From positions 40,884,011-40,948,010 of the forward strand of contig CP154957.1 of assembly GCA_039621445.1 (NCBI GenBank): DNA of 64,000 nucleotides, given 5' to 3'. This DNA is from Euglena gracilis (Eukaryota > Euglenida > Euglenophyceae > Euglenales). Within the stretch, counting starts at the first letter, position 1. Each line of letters starts with the position of its first letter. This document shows positions 21,496 to 32,136 of this stretch, piece after piece. The translations under genes were made by a program, and so were the position numbers. The notes below the pieces were generated by a model. It did no database searches. It saw only the letters and a program-made list of their open reading frames with translations, and was not told where the DNA came from.

Positions 21496-22463
21496 ATGAT
21501 TTTAGTGACAGTTTTATCATTGGGGGAGCACACGGCTGGCCGACGGCTGGCCGACGGCTGGCCGACAGCTGGCCGACGGCGTGACGGAAGCCGGGTCATG
21601 TTGTCTATCTCATGTGGGTAGCAAATGCCTAATTTGGCGTGAAATTCCTAATTTTGAGGGGGAAATTCCTAATTTCATGTGTAAATTCCTAATTTTGAGT
21701 GGTCCTAATTTCATGTGTAAATTCCTAATTTTGAGTGGTAAATGCCTAATTTTGGGTGTAAAATCCCATTTTCATGTGGAAAATGCACAATTTTGGCTGT
21801 CATGAGTGGCAAATGCATATTTCGGGGTGAAAATTGCTTAATTTCAGCACCTAATGCATAAATTTGGTGTGCAAATGTTCCATGTTGGGTGCCAAATGTT
21901 AATTTCGGATGTTCGTTTTGAATTATCTTTCGAATTCTACAAGACGGGCTACAATTTTGAGTCACTTGAAACCATTTCACACAATATTTGAGCCTTTTTT
22001 CGTCCATTATTTGGTAAATTTTGCCAGTGGGACACCAGCTGAGTATTTTTTAGTCATTTGAATTCATGTAGGCAAATAACCCTTCACATGACTCTAGAAT
22101 GACCCCCCCAAAAATTGCTGAAATGGTCAAAATTGATCAAAAAAGTCCGACATCGGCAAAATTGACAAAAATTGACGAAAAATGACTTCAAATGGGCAAA
22201 AATGCAGCCTCCACCAACGATGAACATGACCTTGAAGGGAGATTGGCAGCGAAATTGTTTTTGCATTGCAAGGCTGTGGCTCGGGGTCATTTTCCTGTGA
22301 GTCACACGGCTGGCGGACGGCTGGCCGACGGCTGGCCGACGGCGTGCTCCCCCATTTTCATCGCATTCTGCGCATTCACCACTGAGGATTTTCCTATCTC
22401 AAAATCCGCGACAGTGGGTACAGCTTTCTGCTGATTTTGGGGCAAAAATGTCACTAAAATCAT
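21496..22463. mobile_element. Possible element bounded by inverted repeats, 968 bp
   Basis: ATGATTTTAGTGACA at 21,496-21,510 has its perfect complement at 22,449-22,463. Inside, TGGGGGAGCAC at 21,521 is mirrored at about 22,345-22,355, and each is followed inward by a GGCTGGCCGAC array (21,534-21,580 and 22,310-22,345). The core (21,615-21,900) repeats TAAATTCCTAATTTTGAG-like words. No protein is coded. No clear target duplication was found, so this is a candidate non-autonomous element only. Confidence 0.45.
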
Positions 22464-24048
22464 AGAATGTAGTTGAAAACATTACCGTTCAGAAGGAATT
22501 CACTCCAGTTTCACATAAGTGTGGAATTATACGGTAATTTGTGCATACTGCACTTTCTGGGTTATGACCATCACCAAAAGTACATTGGTCAAGGTGTTAT
22601 CCGCGAAAATCGCAAAAAGTTGCGAATTTCGCTAAAATTGTAAGAAGAAAAGTTTTTTTTTTCAGAGACAAAAATCACTGAAAAAATGTAAATGTGAAAA
22701 GTTTTTTGTCAGTTTTATGCACTACGGCACTTCAGCTTGCTCACAGAGCCTTGTAGGGATTCAAGCGTATTTTTGGCCAGGGGGTGGTGCTCATCCGAGC
22801 TCTACCGCAAAAAGCGGGGTCACTATACAGTGATTGAAAATACGCTTGAATTATTGTTAAAAAATGAAAATTTGTAGGAAAAACTGCCGCGGTGTATTTG
22901 CAATCAGAGAATCACAAATACGAAAATGCATCCTCACACCTGTCACAGCTTGTCCATTGTACAATCTTGATAATTGATAGTTGACCCGAAGGCCATTGGA
23001 CCATACAGTCACTCTTGATCCGACCGTAGTCGGTTGTATGAATGCTTCACATTGTCAAAATCATTGTCTATTGGAAGGAGAGGGAAAGAGCACAAAAATT
23101 TTGCAAAACGGCAAAATTTTTGAAAAAAATGTAAAATTTCTGAAAAATCGCAAAATTTTTTTAAAAAAATCAAAAATTTTAGAAAATTTGAAAGTCTTTG
23201 TACAAAAAATAAAACGTGAATTGTGTATGTCACCACTTTTGCAGCAACATACGCGATTTACGTATTGTTCACCACATTCACGATTGAGATTGTTGTGTGC
23301 AATACTGCATTTGAATCGCGAATTGTGATATTGTTGTAGACAGTTGTTGATTCACAAAAATCTGTATTTTTTTTCTTGCCAAAAACAGAAATGTTTTTTT
23401 GAAGACATCACTATGTTTGTGTTGAGTGGAACCTAAATGCCTTTGTACATAGGGACCACAGTTCAGGTCGCTATTTTTACGCACGGAACCACGAATTTCA
23501 CGATTTAGATAGCGAAAAACACAATTCTGGCGTAAAAATAACATTTTTGTAAAAAATCTGCAAATTCACAAAAAAAATTCATGATTTTGCAAAAAACCGT
23601 TTCATTGTATGTAGGTTGTGCAATTCGCGTTTATTTTTCGCAACAACAATGATATTCATCACATTGTTCGCGGTTCCAATTGTAGGAATGTGGCACCTCC
23701 TAAGAGGTTTGTCTGGACATCCGTCCATTATGGTTGGGGAGAGTATGTAAACGCGAATTTTGTGTTGTACCTTGTCAAAATCTGGTTTTTGAGAAATTCT
23801 TCACCATTCCAGAGATGAAAACCACATTTTCATCCCAAAAGGGTGATATTGTAGGTAAGAAGCAAAAATTTTGACTTATACGGTTGAAAAGGTGATTATC
23901 ACCACTTCATCGAGACTTTGGTGACAGAAATCACCACAGTCGCGTTTTGATGGTGTGTTCTTAATCCCGTAGGATCTTTGGACATGAGTGATCACTGCGG
24001 ATCCTTGGGGAAAAATATTGTAAGTTGAAAATTATAGTGGTAAGTGCG
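22464..24048. other. No gene seen; AT-rich sequence
   Basis: About 1.6 kb of AT-rich DNA with many T-runs and A-runs and runs of AAAATTTT type near 23,095-23,190. No frame longer than about 115 codons, and none with protein-like composition. Confidence 0.5.
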
Positions 24049-24050
24049 TA

Positions 24051-24402
24051 CCATGCCCCCCCCCCCCCGAGCTATTCCCGTCCCCGGGACCCTTTACGGC
24101 CCAATGGGAACAGTACGGGGGGGGGGGGGAACAGCTCGGGGGGGGGGGACCTAGGTCCCCCCCCCGAGCTATTCCCATACCTGACCCTCGGGCAACCCAA
24201 AAGGGGTCATTTTTGGCAACTTTTTTGGATGTTCGCAAAAAATGGTCAATTTTGAGCACATTTGCCAAAAGGTGACTTTTGAAAATGGTCCAAAAACGTC
24301 GATTTTTGACCACTTTCTTAGGAAGTTCTTTATAAAAAGTGCTATGACAGTGAGCTATTCCCGTACCCCCAATGGGAATAGCTCGGGGGGGGGGGGGCAC
24401 GG
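24051..24402. mobile_element. C-run-ended MITE, copy 1, flanked by TA
   Basis: The element starts CCATGCCCCC...GAGCTATTCCC and ends with the complementary GGGAATAGCTCGGGG...CACGG. TA flanks it at 24,049-24,050 and 24,403-24,404. The interior (AAAAGGGGTCATTTTTGGCA, GGTCCAAAAACGTCGATTTT) is nearly identical to 62,292-62,654. It has no coding capacity. TA duplication and short inverted ends fit Tc1/mariner-like non-autonomous elements. Confidence 0.8.
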
Positions 24403-24404
24403 TA

Positions 24405-25429
24405 TTCGCTTGGATTTTGGAAAACCAAGATTCCAAGACGCGTTATTGTAAAAAATTGTAGGGATTCCAAATGAGATTCGCGAAAACTGTCGCTTTCAGA
24501 CCGGTAGAAAGCTAAAAACATAGTTTTCGGAACCACATTCGAGAATTCGGTGTGTCCTTGGACACTTGTGTGGGAAAACTTCCCGTTGTAGTCTTGGGGG
24601 AGTGGCATTCAGCCCTTCATGGGAAAAACAGGGGGGGTTGGAGTTCGCGATATCCGCGATTCCAATCTAAGGTGCGATTCTCGCTTTTGCGTTTCACAAC
24701 GGCTTTCCGCACAGAGCGGTTATACAACCAAGTGTATTTTGTAAGCTTCAAGTGTATGCACTGCACTGTACCCAAGGTACTTTGGATGGAACCAAGTGTA
24801 CCAAGTGTACAATGTAGTTCAATGGTACGTAAAACGGTAAGTTGTGAACGGTTTAACAGTTCAGAATCAGGTTCTGCGGAAATTCTCCAACGGTATGCGC
24901 ATTGGCTGGGTGTGCAAGTGTTGTTGTGCATGTCGGTCTGGTGTCGTGCGTAAAAGTTGGTGTCGAAAGTTGTAGCTGCTGGGGGGTGTACAGGGGTGTC
25001 CGAAATCGACACACCTGGTGGAAAACGAAAAAGTTTTGCAGCTGGGCAGATACTCGACACCGATATATCTTCAGGCCTGTTGTGCTTTCACCTTGGAACC
25101 CAATGAAACGAGGGGGGTTAAGCTACTTGCTTTCCCTACCGCATGGAAAACGTGCGGTGAAAAGTCAGTGGGCAGGGGGCCAGCTTTCTCTTTACCCCTA
25201 GGGTGGAAAACGGTGTTTTACGGTTGTAGAAAACGTTGTTGCTGGGCGGGGGGTACGTCACGAGAGACGCAAGGGGAGAAATTCGGTGGTGAGGTATGTG
25301 TGCAAGGTGTAGTGCGCAAACCATGGCTGGGAATTTTAACAAAAAAATGCAGTTGATGACATAAATAGGAAGAAAACTTCCAGAAATACGTCAGAACCTG
25401 AAACCCGATTCAAAAGGTAAGGGTCAGTA
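24405..25429. other. No gene seen
   Basis: Mixed spacer; TGTACCAAGTGTACAATGTA-type words occur near 24,800. No convincing coding frame or known element. Confidence 0.4.
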
Positions 25430-25431
25430 TA

Positions 25432-25600
25432 CCCCCCCCCATATTGTCCCCCCCCATATTGTCCCTCGGCCCGGCCGACGGGGGGTTTTTTGGGCTCGGC
25501 CAATGAAATTTCCTTTGGTACCCCCATATTGTCCCCCCCCCCATATTGTCCATTTGGGGTCCCAGTGGGGAGGTGGTTGGGACAATATGGGGGGGGGGGG
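25432..25600. mobile_element. Small C-run-ended element, 169 bp, flanked by TA
   Basis: The left end CCCCCCCCCCATATTGTCC is mirrored by GGACAATATGGGGGGGGG at the right end, and TA flanks both sides (25,430-25,431 and 25,601-25,602). CCCCATATTGTCC occurs three more times inside. It has no coding capacity and resembles the other C-run-ended, TA-flanked elements at 24.0 and 62.3 kb. Confidence 0.6.
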
Positions 25601-25717
25601 TATGTGTAAGTACGGTAGTGGTTGTGTCGTTTGGGTAATGTAGTTGGGTATAGGTAGTTGTATGAGTTTTGAGTATGAGTAGTGCGCAAAAGCGCATTTT
25701 GCACAGCGGTATTGCTC

Positions 25718-28700
25718 CTACGAGGATTCTGGGTTCTCATCCCCCTCCCTGCCCAAAGCCGGGGTTCCCTCCTCCAAAGAGGAAGTTTTAAACCAGTGCT
25801 TGTGGTGATGGGAATTGTAACGCGTTTTATCACCGCGATTTGAATCGCGATGACGTTGACTTGTACGGGGGGAATGAGAACGGTAACATTTTGTAGAGTG
25901 GTGGTTGCGTGATCCACAAAGGGAACACTGTTGCCGGTCTTGTGACTTGGATGGGCCTTCACCCGATTGTCGTTGTGGTGAATCTACCATGTGTGTGGTA
26001 TCCCGGTTTCCCGGATTGTAATCGCGAAGGGGGGGATCTACTTCGCGAATGGGATCGCGATGGCTCGCGTTTTGAATCACGTTTTATATGGGATCGGGAT
26101 GACCGACCTTGATATTCACGATCGCGTCCGCGTTCGCGGAACGGTGATCTGGATCTTTGTCGATGCTTTGTATCTTGTGGTTTATCAAGTTTGTACGAAA
26201 ACGTTGAGTAGCCTGAATTGTATGATGAATTTGATCCCTGTGGACTATGATGTCGCTTTCGCGTATCAGGATTTGGGCAATCACGGGACTTGTGCCCCGA
26301 TTTGTTGCACAAAAAGCACAATTTATCCGAATTTTGGTCGGATAAAAAAGAATTGCGCGGTTTGGAGTCTCGCTTCGGAGATTTGGAAGTATTTGTGTAT
26401 TCTTGTGAGGGTTTGTGCGAATTCTTCGCTTTTTGTAAGGTGTTGACCGAAAAACTGGGTATTCCTGCGGTGGGGTGGTGGCTGAACGCCGATTGTATCT
26501 GATTCAGTAGTTGTTTGAGCTTCATTTGCTTGGAAACGTAATTCCACCGATGTTCAAGTGAAAGTGCGTTTCCCGCAAGCTCCTCGCGGTGAACTTCTCT
26601 GATGAGGTTGGGGATGAAATTCAAAAGAACAGCGTCAAACTGTTCTTTCATTTGATTTTCACCCAACTCATCAACTTCACCGGCCAATCCCAACCATTTG
26701 GAATACCAAAGGTCAATGGACCTCCATTTTCGGTCACTTGGCGCGAATTGCCGCCATTTGTTCTCCAGCGCAATTCGCAATACCAAACTTGAACAGGTTG
26801 ACGCAAATTGGTCAACCAGTTATGGGAAAGAAATACGATTCCGGATCACAAGTTGTCGGGAGCGTTCTTTTCCTTCCTTAGGGAGGCAATCAATGAACTC
26901 CATTTTGATTACCTCGGGGTTCCCGTCCTGGGTTGGAGCTGGGGTATCTGGCTAGCCGCGGCCAGCCGCGGCTGGCTGGCTGGCAAAAAAAGGGAGGAGG
27001 TCTGGCCAGCCATGGCCAGCCACGGCTGGCTGGGTGAATTTAGAGGAGGAGGAGGTCTGGCTGGATTCAGTATTGAGGATCTGAAAGAGGAGGAGGAGGT
27101 CTGGCTGGCCGCGATGGGAAAATAGTTCCTACAATTTTTCCGCGATCCGGGCAATTCTTCATTCTTGGTGGTTTCTGAACAAAATGTCAGACCTGCAGTA
27201 CGAAGTCATTTGACCTGGGCAAAGTGACACTTTAAAATATATTTGTTTCACCCTACGTCTTGTTTGCTGCTGCATTTCTACCAGTTCGCTTCTGGTCATA
27301 TTGGTACTCCACCTGGTGGCTCCTGGTCCCAGCCCGCGGGTTCAGGCGACGCATCTCCTTCCTTTCTGCACCTGGGACCTCTCGCAGATGCCATAGTTTT
27401 GTCAGCCCGCCAGCCTTCCGTGCCAGTCCACTGTATCAAGTTGTGGTGTGGCTGGCATTGGCCCCTGGCCTGTCCCTGTGGTCTACATCGGTCCACCGAT
27501 TGTGGTCCCCACCCAGCTTTTGGGGTCCATTGGCCTCTATCGACATTCATCTGGCTCTGGCCTGGCCCCCCCATGGGCCACGTGCATATTTAATTGTCAC
27601 TGCATGTTGTTTTCTTCCCGTGGTTCTGTGCTTTGTCCTGTTATGGTATTTTTTCGGTTTGGTTCCCTTTCCCGTGACCCCCCCCCTGTTCTGGTGCTTT
27701 GGATCCTGATTTTTAAATTAGGTTGGACCTCTGGCTGGCATTGGGGTATTTAAAATACCACCCAAGACACAGAGTTCTCACACAAGGGGCACCATGATTT
27801 TTATGAAATTATTTTTATTTATGGCATTTGTTATTTAATCATTATTATTTTTATCAATGGCCCCCATATGCAAACCAAAAAATACTGCGGCCATGTCTGA
27901 CACAATGCTTGCCAGACTGCATCACCCAAGCCTGTGGTGCCTAGTCAAGTTTTGGGCCACAGGCTCCTCTCAAGGAGTTGTTTGGGTGCCATTCTCTTGG
28001 AAAGGGGGGGGGCAGAGCACTATTTTTTTTTGTGAAAAATAGTGTTTTTCCATCACGTGTTTTGGGTATGTTTTGCAAAAATTTCAAAAATTTCTCTGGC
28101 CAAAAAGTTTCCCCTAAATCGATGAAAATGCCGTGGTGGGCTGGGGGGGGGTCGAACCACCCGCATCTCCCGGTTCCTTTTGGTGCAGTCATTTGGTGCT
28201 GCAGGAAAAAAAAAATATGTTGAAGAAATCCACCAAAAATAGTCTCGTATTGCGCAGCACCTTTGTTTTCATTTACCGTGGTTTTTACTGCTCGCCGTTG
28301 ACTCATCCCTAGGAATTGACGTTGGGATTAAACCTGTCGAGCGCGTTGGGATTTTGCCCTACTATATTTTTTGCGATCTACGGTGGGGACTGAAAAAAAA
28401 AGGAGGAGGGCCCAGCCGCGGCCAGCCACGGCTAGCCGCGGCTGGTGGCTGGGAGAAAAGAGAAGGAGGAGGTCTGGCTGGTGGCTGGTGAAAAAAAGAG
28501 GAGGAGGAGGTCTGGCTGGTATCTGGCTGGCCGTGGGGACCCCAGCTCCGTTGGACCCTTCAGGTCGCAGTAATATTCCCAGTCGCGCCAAAACTGTTTC
28601 CAACTTGTGGGATCTCCGTCCCATTGTGGCTTAACTTTGTTGGCAATTGTAATTGTACCTTTGAAATCGCGTTGTCGGGCGCGATTTCCGTCATGGTTGT

Positions 28701-29327
28701 TGGTATAGGGTTGTGACTGTGGCATGCGCGAATGCGCATCCAGGTTGTTACTCATGCTACCACAGGTACCATGGGTGATGGTACGTCGCGATTCCGCGAA
28801 TTTGGTGGTGGTATGTTGCGATTCCGCGATTCTTGTTGTAGAATGTCGCGATTCCGCGATTCTTGTTGTGGAATGTAGCGATTCCGCGATTCTGATTGTA
28901 AAGTGTCGCAATTCCGCGATTCGGGGTGTGGTAACATACCAGGGGGGTAGGAATCCCGTTGTTCACCCGCAAATTGGGGAACCGCGGTAGATTCCGCGTT
29001 TCGTATTCGCGACCAATGACCAATCCCCGGGGTAGGGGTGTGGCTCATTCCGCGAATTAGTTCCGATTCACGAAATTCTTGTTGTAAAACCGGAGGATTC
29101 ATGGTTTTTGAGGCAAAAACTGGTTCCTCATCCGAAGATTCACCCTTATGGGGGGGAATCTTAAGTTGTGGTATAAACGGGCGATTGTAATCGTGATTGT
29201 GAGCATGTTCATGATCATGTGCATCCGTGGATGCTTGTAGGGCATGTGCATCCGAGGATGCTTGTAGGGATGCGCGTACTGCGCCTTTGGAAGGATTGGC
29301 GTCCAACGAGCCGCGAATTTGATGCAC
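25718..29327 (-). pseudogene. Gag-like protein with two zinc knuckles, interrupted
   Basis: On the - strand the 5' part (29,327-28,553) has a glutamine/arginine/asparagine-rich region with ESRNRDI repeats. A frame change near 28,750 leads to a capsid-like stretch (VKPQWDGDPTSWKQFWRDWE) ending CDLKG. A 1,615-bp insertion (26,935-28,549) follows. Beyond it the reading resumes (EVIKMEFIDCLPKEGKE). After a further frame change it continues as LENKWRQFAPSDRKWRSIDL and AVLLNFIPNLIREVHR, to the zinc knuckle CFLCNKSGHKSRDC (about 26,277-26,318) and an RS-rich tail. After another frame change a second knuckle CSLCGSRNHHSTKC lies at about 25,886-25,927. These CX2CX4HX4C motifs bind nucleic acid in retrotransposon Gag. 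No protease or polymerase follows within 25.4-25.7 kb, so it is a gag-only relic or a domesticated gene that later decayed. Confidence 0.7.
26935..28549. mobile_element. Non-autonomous DNA element inserted in the gag-like gene
   Basis: The ends are inverted 11-mers: GGAGCTGGGGT at 26,935-26,945 and ACCCCAGCTCC at 28,539-28,549. GTT flanks both sides (26,932-26,934 and 28,550-28,552), a 3-bp target duplication. Taking one GTT away together with the element joins the gag frame on both sides without a stop. Both subterminal regions carry GGAGGAGGTCTGGCTGG repeats in direct orientation. The interior has no transposase-like frame. A 3-bp duplication fits PIF/Harbinger- or CACTA-type transposition, but the ends match neither closely. 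Confidence 0.75.
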
Positions 29328-29418
29328 AAAGTCGCGAGTTGGATGTCGGGCATCCGAAGATGTTTCGGTTGATGCGCAAACAGCGCTTTGTGAGCTGGAA
29401 GTTGCGTTTTGACCACTG

Positions 29419-30271
29419 AGGAGGAGCCCAAACCGCGGTTATCACCGCGGTTACACCGCGGTTACACCGCGGTTACGTGGGCAAGGCGCCTTGAAAAGTG
29501 GTGGAGGTAGAGTTCGACATTCTCTTTCAACTCAAACGATGAGCTTGGTTTGAATTCCCCCTATCGACAATTGCTCTCTTAAGCTCATAGTGGTTGCATC
29601 CTTTTTCAAAAAAAAAGCCAAGCTTCAGGTTCAGCCCCCCCTTTTGGAATACTTGAGTTCTAAAAAAAATAGAGTAAAAGCGACCCTCCACCGACCCACA
29701 CATGGAGGGTTTCCAGATCCAGGTTGGAGCCAAAAATGGCAACTAATTAGGAAATGGCACACAATTTAGGAATCAAAATTGCCAAAAATGTGGGATAAAT
29801 TCCTAATTGTATCTATTTTTTTCGCAAAAGTTCTAAAAATAAGTTACATGTGACGTTGTATGTGAGGTCACACTGGTCACACGTGACCGTCAAAGCTGCC
29901 ACATTCCCCCCGTGACAGACCCCCCATTCGTGCCCCCCCCCCTACGCGCCTCATACACCCTCATTGTATGAAAATTGAAGGTTTGTTTCGCGGGGTAACG
30001 AGGGGGGGCGGGTGGGGGGTCGTCCCCAAAAATTCCGGTTCTCCGTTCCCCCCCCCCTGTAAGACCCCCCCTCAAGAGCTGAAATCCCACGGCAGGGGAG
30101 GGTCTTATACGGGGGGGGCTGGTATTCTGGTGGTTTGTTTACCCCCCCCCCCCATCAGCCGACCCCCTCTGCATGAAGCGTTGGGTTGATACTAATACAT
30201 TTGTTCTTGTTCTCACCGCGGTTACACCGCAGTTACACCGCGGTTACACCGCGGTTATCTGGGCTCCTCCT
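29419..30271. mobile_element. Possible element with 12-bp inverted ends and CCGCGG arrays
   Basis: AGGAGGAGCCCA at 29,419-29,430 is mirrored exactly by TGGGCTCCTCCT at 30,260-30,271. Just inside each end lie four tandem copies of ACCGCGGTTAC or a close variant (29,431-29,477 and 30,204-30,257). The interior is spacer with G/C runs and no gene. No target duplication was recognised. Confidence 0.5.
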
Positions 30272-30289
30272 GAAAACGTTGTTTTCATG

Positions 30290-31690
30290 GGCAAAGTACG
30301 GGGGGCAAGGTTCGGCAAATTTCGAAATTTTGGCAATTTTTCATTTCAATTGAAAAATTCGAAAAATTCTAATTTTCGAAAATTTCAAAAATCGCGGAAC
30401 GTGAAACTGGTTATTCCTAAATCATCAGGATCATCAGGAGGCCAAGCCAAGGCAGCCTACATCGGCCACCAAGGGCCGGTATTATTGGCTTTGTCCCGTA
30501 GAGACAACATGGTAGGCACACCTGAGAGAACGCCGAAAGACCAGACGAACCCGAAACCTCCATTGAGCACACCGGGGAACAGCCTGCCCCCAACAATGCC
30601 ACCCCACCCCGCCTGCTCCCTGCCACCTAACCCCTCGGGCCCTGGCCCCCACATGGCCGATTCCGGGTTCACCTGACCACCTTACCCCTGAGACTGTCGC
30701 TTCTGTACATAGCCTTACCCCCTGAACACGTCAAATCCAGTAGGCAGTGCCACTGGTCGGTGGACTCGGTTCGCCCCACCACCGTTCTGCGCATCCTCAG
30801 GATTATTAGTGCTCGGCGGAAGAGACTTGTATTTTGTGGACTGTGCAGAAAACTCTGAGATGCCAGCCGGATGCCGGAGCATATGGTGAATTTGGCAATT
30901 CTTTTCAGTGAATGTATATTTTTCTCTGTTGCAGATCTCACGGGCAAGAAATTACTGAAGTTTATAACGCTTGAAATGAACTTATTGGAAGGAGGTTTGG
31001 TAATCTGGACCTGAGCATGTCCCTGCTAAACTGCTCCGTTTGTATTACGGCCAACAACGTGTGTGTTTTCTGGTTCCTGTTGCTGTTCCTGTTTGCTTTT
31101 CAATGGCAAAAAAATGGCCTGTTTTGGGCCAGATGTGGTGGCCTTTTTTTTTTCGGCCACAGTTCTGGGCAGAGACTGGCCAGTCTTGGGCCACATGCTG
31201 GCCAGTTTTGGGCCACAGTTTTGGAGTGCTGGCCAGTTTTGGGCCACATGCTGGCCGGATGTGGTGGCCAGTTTTGGGCCACACATGCTGGCCACTTTTG
31301 GGCAGAAGTGCTGGCCAGTTTTGGGCCACATGCTGGCCAGTTTTGGGCCAGATGTATAGAGGGTTTGGTGCAGGGGGTTGCATTGAAGTTGCACATTGAA
31401 GTTGCATTGAAGGCCGAAAAAATTCATTTGGAAAATATTGGCGCACAGAAATCCTGCCAAATTTTTCTGGCTTTGAAAATCCTGCCTCAAAATTTTCAAC
31501 GTCACCCTTTTTCCAGTCATCTCGCAAACAAAACCTGCTAATTTTTTCTGGGCTGTTTTCAGGTTTGGCACCAATTTTTTCGGCTTCCAATTTCCCCCCC
31601 TGGTACGGGGTGGGGTGGCCTGGGAGGGGGCTTCTCGGGTGGGTGGGCTGGGGGGGGGTTTGTCCATTTTACCGGGAGGGTTCTGCGGAG
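30290..31690 (+). repeat. Long inverted-repeat arm, left copy
   Basis: The arm matches 54,840-55,925 in reverse orientation. Shared landmarks are the AAATTTCGAAATTTTGGCAA region, CTCTGTTGCAGATCTCACGG, GAGCATGTCCCTGCTAAACT, a tandem block of GGCCAGTTTTGGGCCACATG units (31,100-31,345), and CTGTTTTCAGGTTTGGCACC. Relative to the right copy it carries an extra block at about 30,430-30,832. No protein is credible; the open frames over the tandem block are repeats. Confidence 0.85.
30430..30832 (-). mobile_element. Insert in the left arm; SINE-like repeat
   Basis: The right arm at about 55,780-55,800 lacks this block, so it is an insertion. Its section 30,731-30,784 matches 46,693-46,745 in reverse (CGGTGGTGGGGCGAAC, CCACCGACCAGTGGC, CTACTGGATTTGA), and both are followed by GGCTATGTACAGA-type words. 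It is short, dispersed and non-coding, as a SINE would be, but clear A and B boxes are not established. Confidence 0.5.
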
Positions 31691-31699
31691 TGGGGGTGG

Positions 31700-32136
31700 A
31701 CTTCTGCAACTGCGGGCCTTGGCGGGTGGGGTGGCAAAAAAAATCCCCTGTTGGAGTCACCTGTATATGAAACTATAATAAGGATTTTCCGCAAAAGCAA
31801 AAAAAATCAATCTGAAGCACTTCTCAAGAAAGTTTTTTTCCTGTCTGCGAGTAGGGCATGCCGTCGCCGTGGGGCAGAACTGTAGCCAGCGGAAAAAAAA
31901 CAGATCCCACTTGCAGTGCTTCACCCTGCGGAATTTTTGGAAATTTTCCTCACGAAAAATTCGAATAATTCAACTTTGAAAAATTCGAATTATTCGACAC
32001 AGAAAAAAACGCCGAGCCGTGGCGGGGGGTTGCAGGATTTTGCATGAATCTCATCCAAACTCAATGCAAAATCTTGGATACTTTGTTCCAATGAACCAAC
32101 CACTTGGAAAAGGTCCGAAATTCGTTCAACATCACA
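31700..32136. other. No gene seen
   Basis: Mixed spacer with GAAAAATTCGAATTATTCGA-type symmetric words near 31,957-31,998. Confidence 0.4.

Noticed and set aside
25336-25962. 208-codon frame on the - strand overlapping the gag tail
   Set aside because: It is a shadow of the gag-like reading and of the CCCCATATTGTCC element.
25000-29450. LTRs flanking the gag-like gene
   Set aside because: No pair of long direct repeats was found on both sides, and no primer-binding site was recognised.
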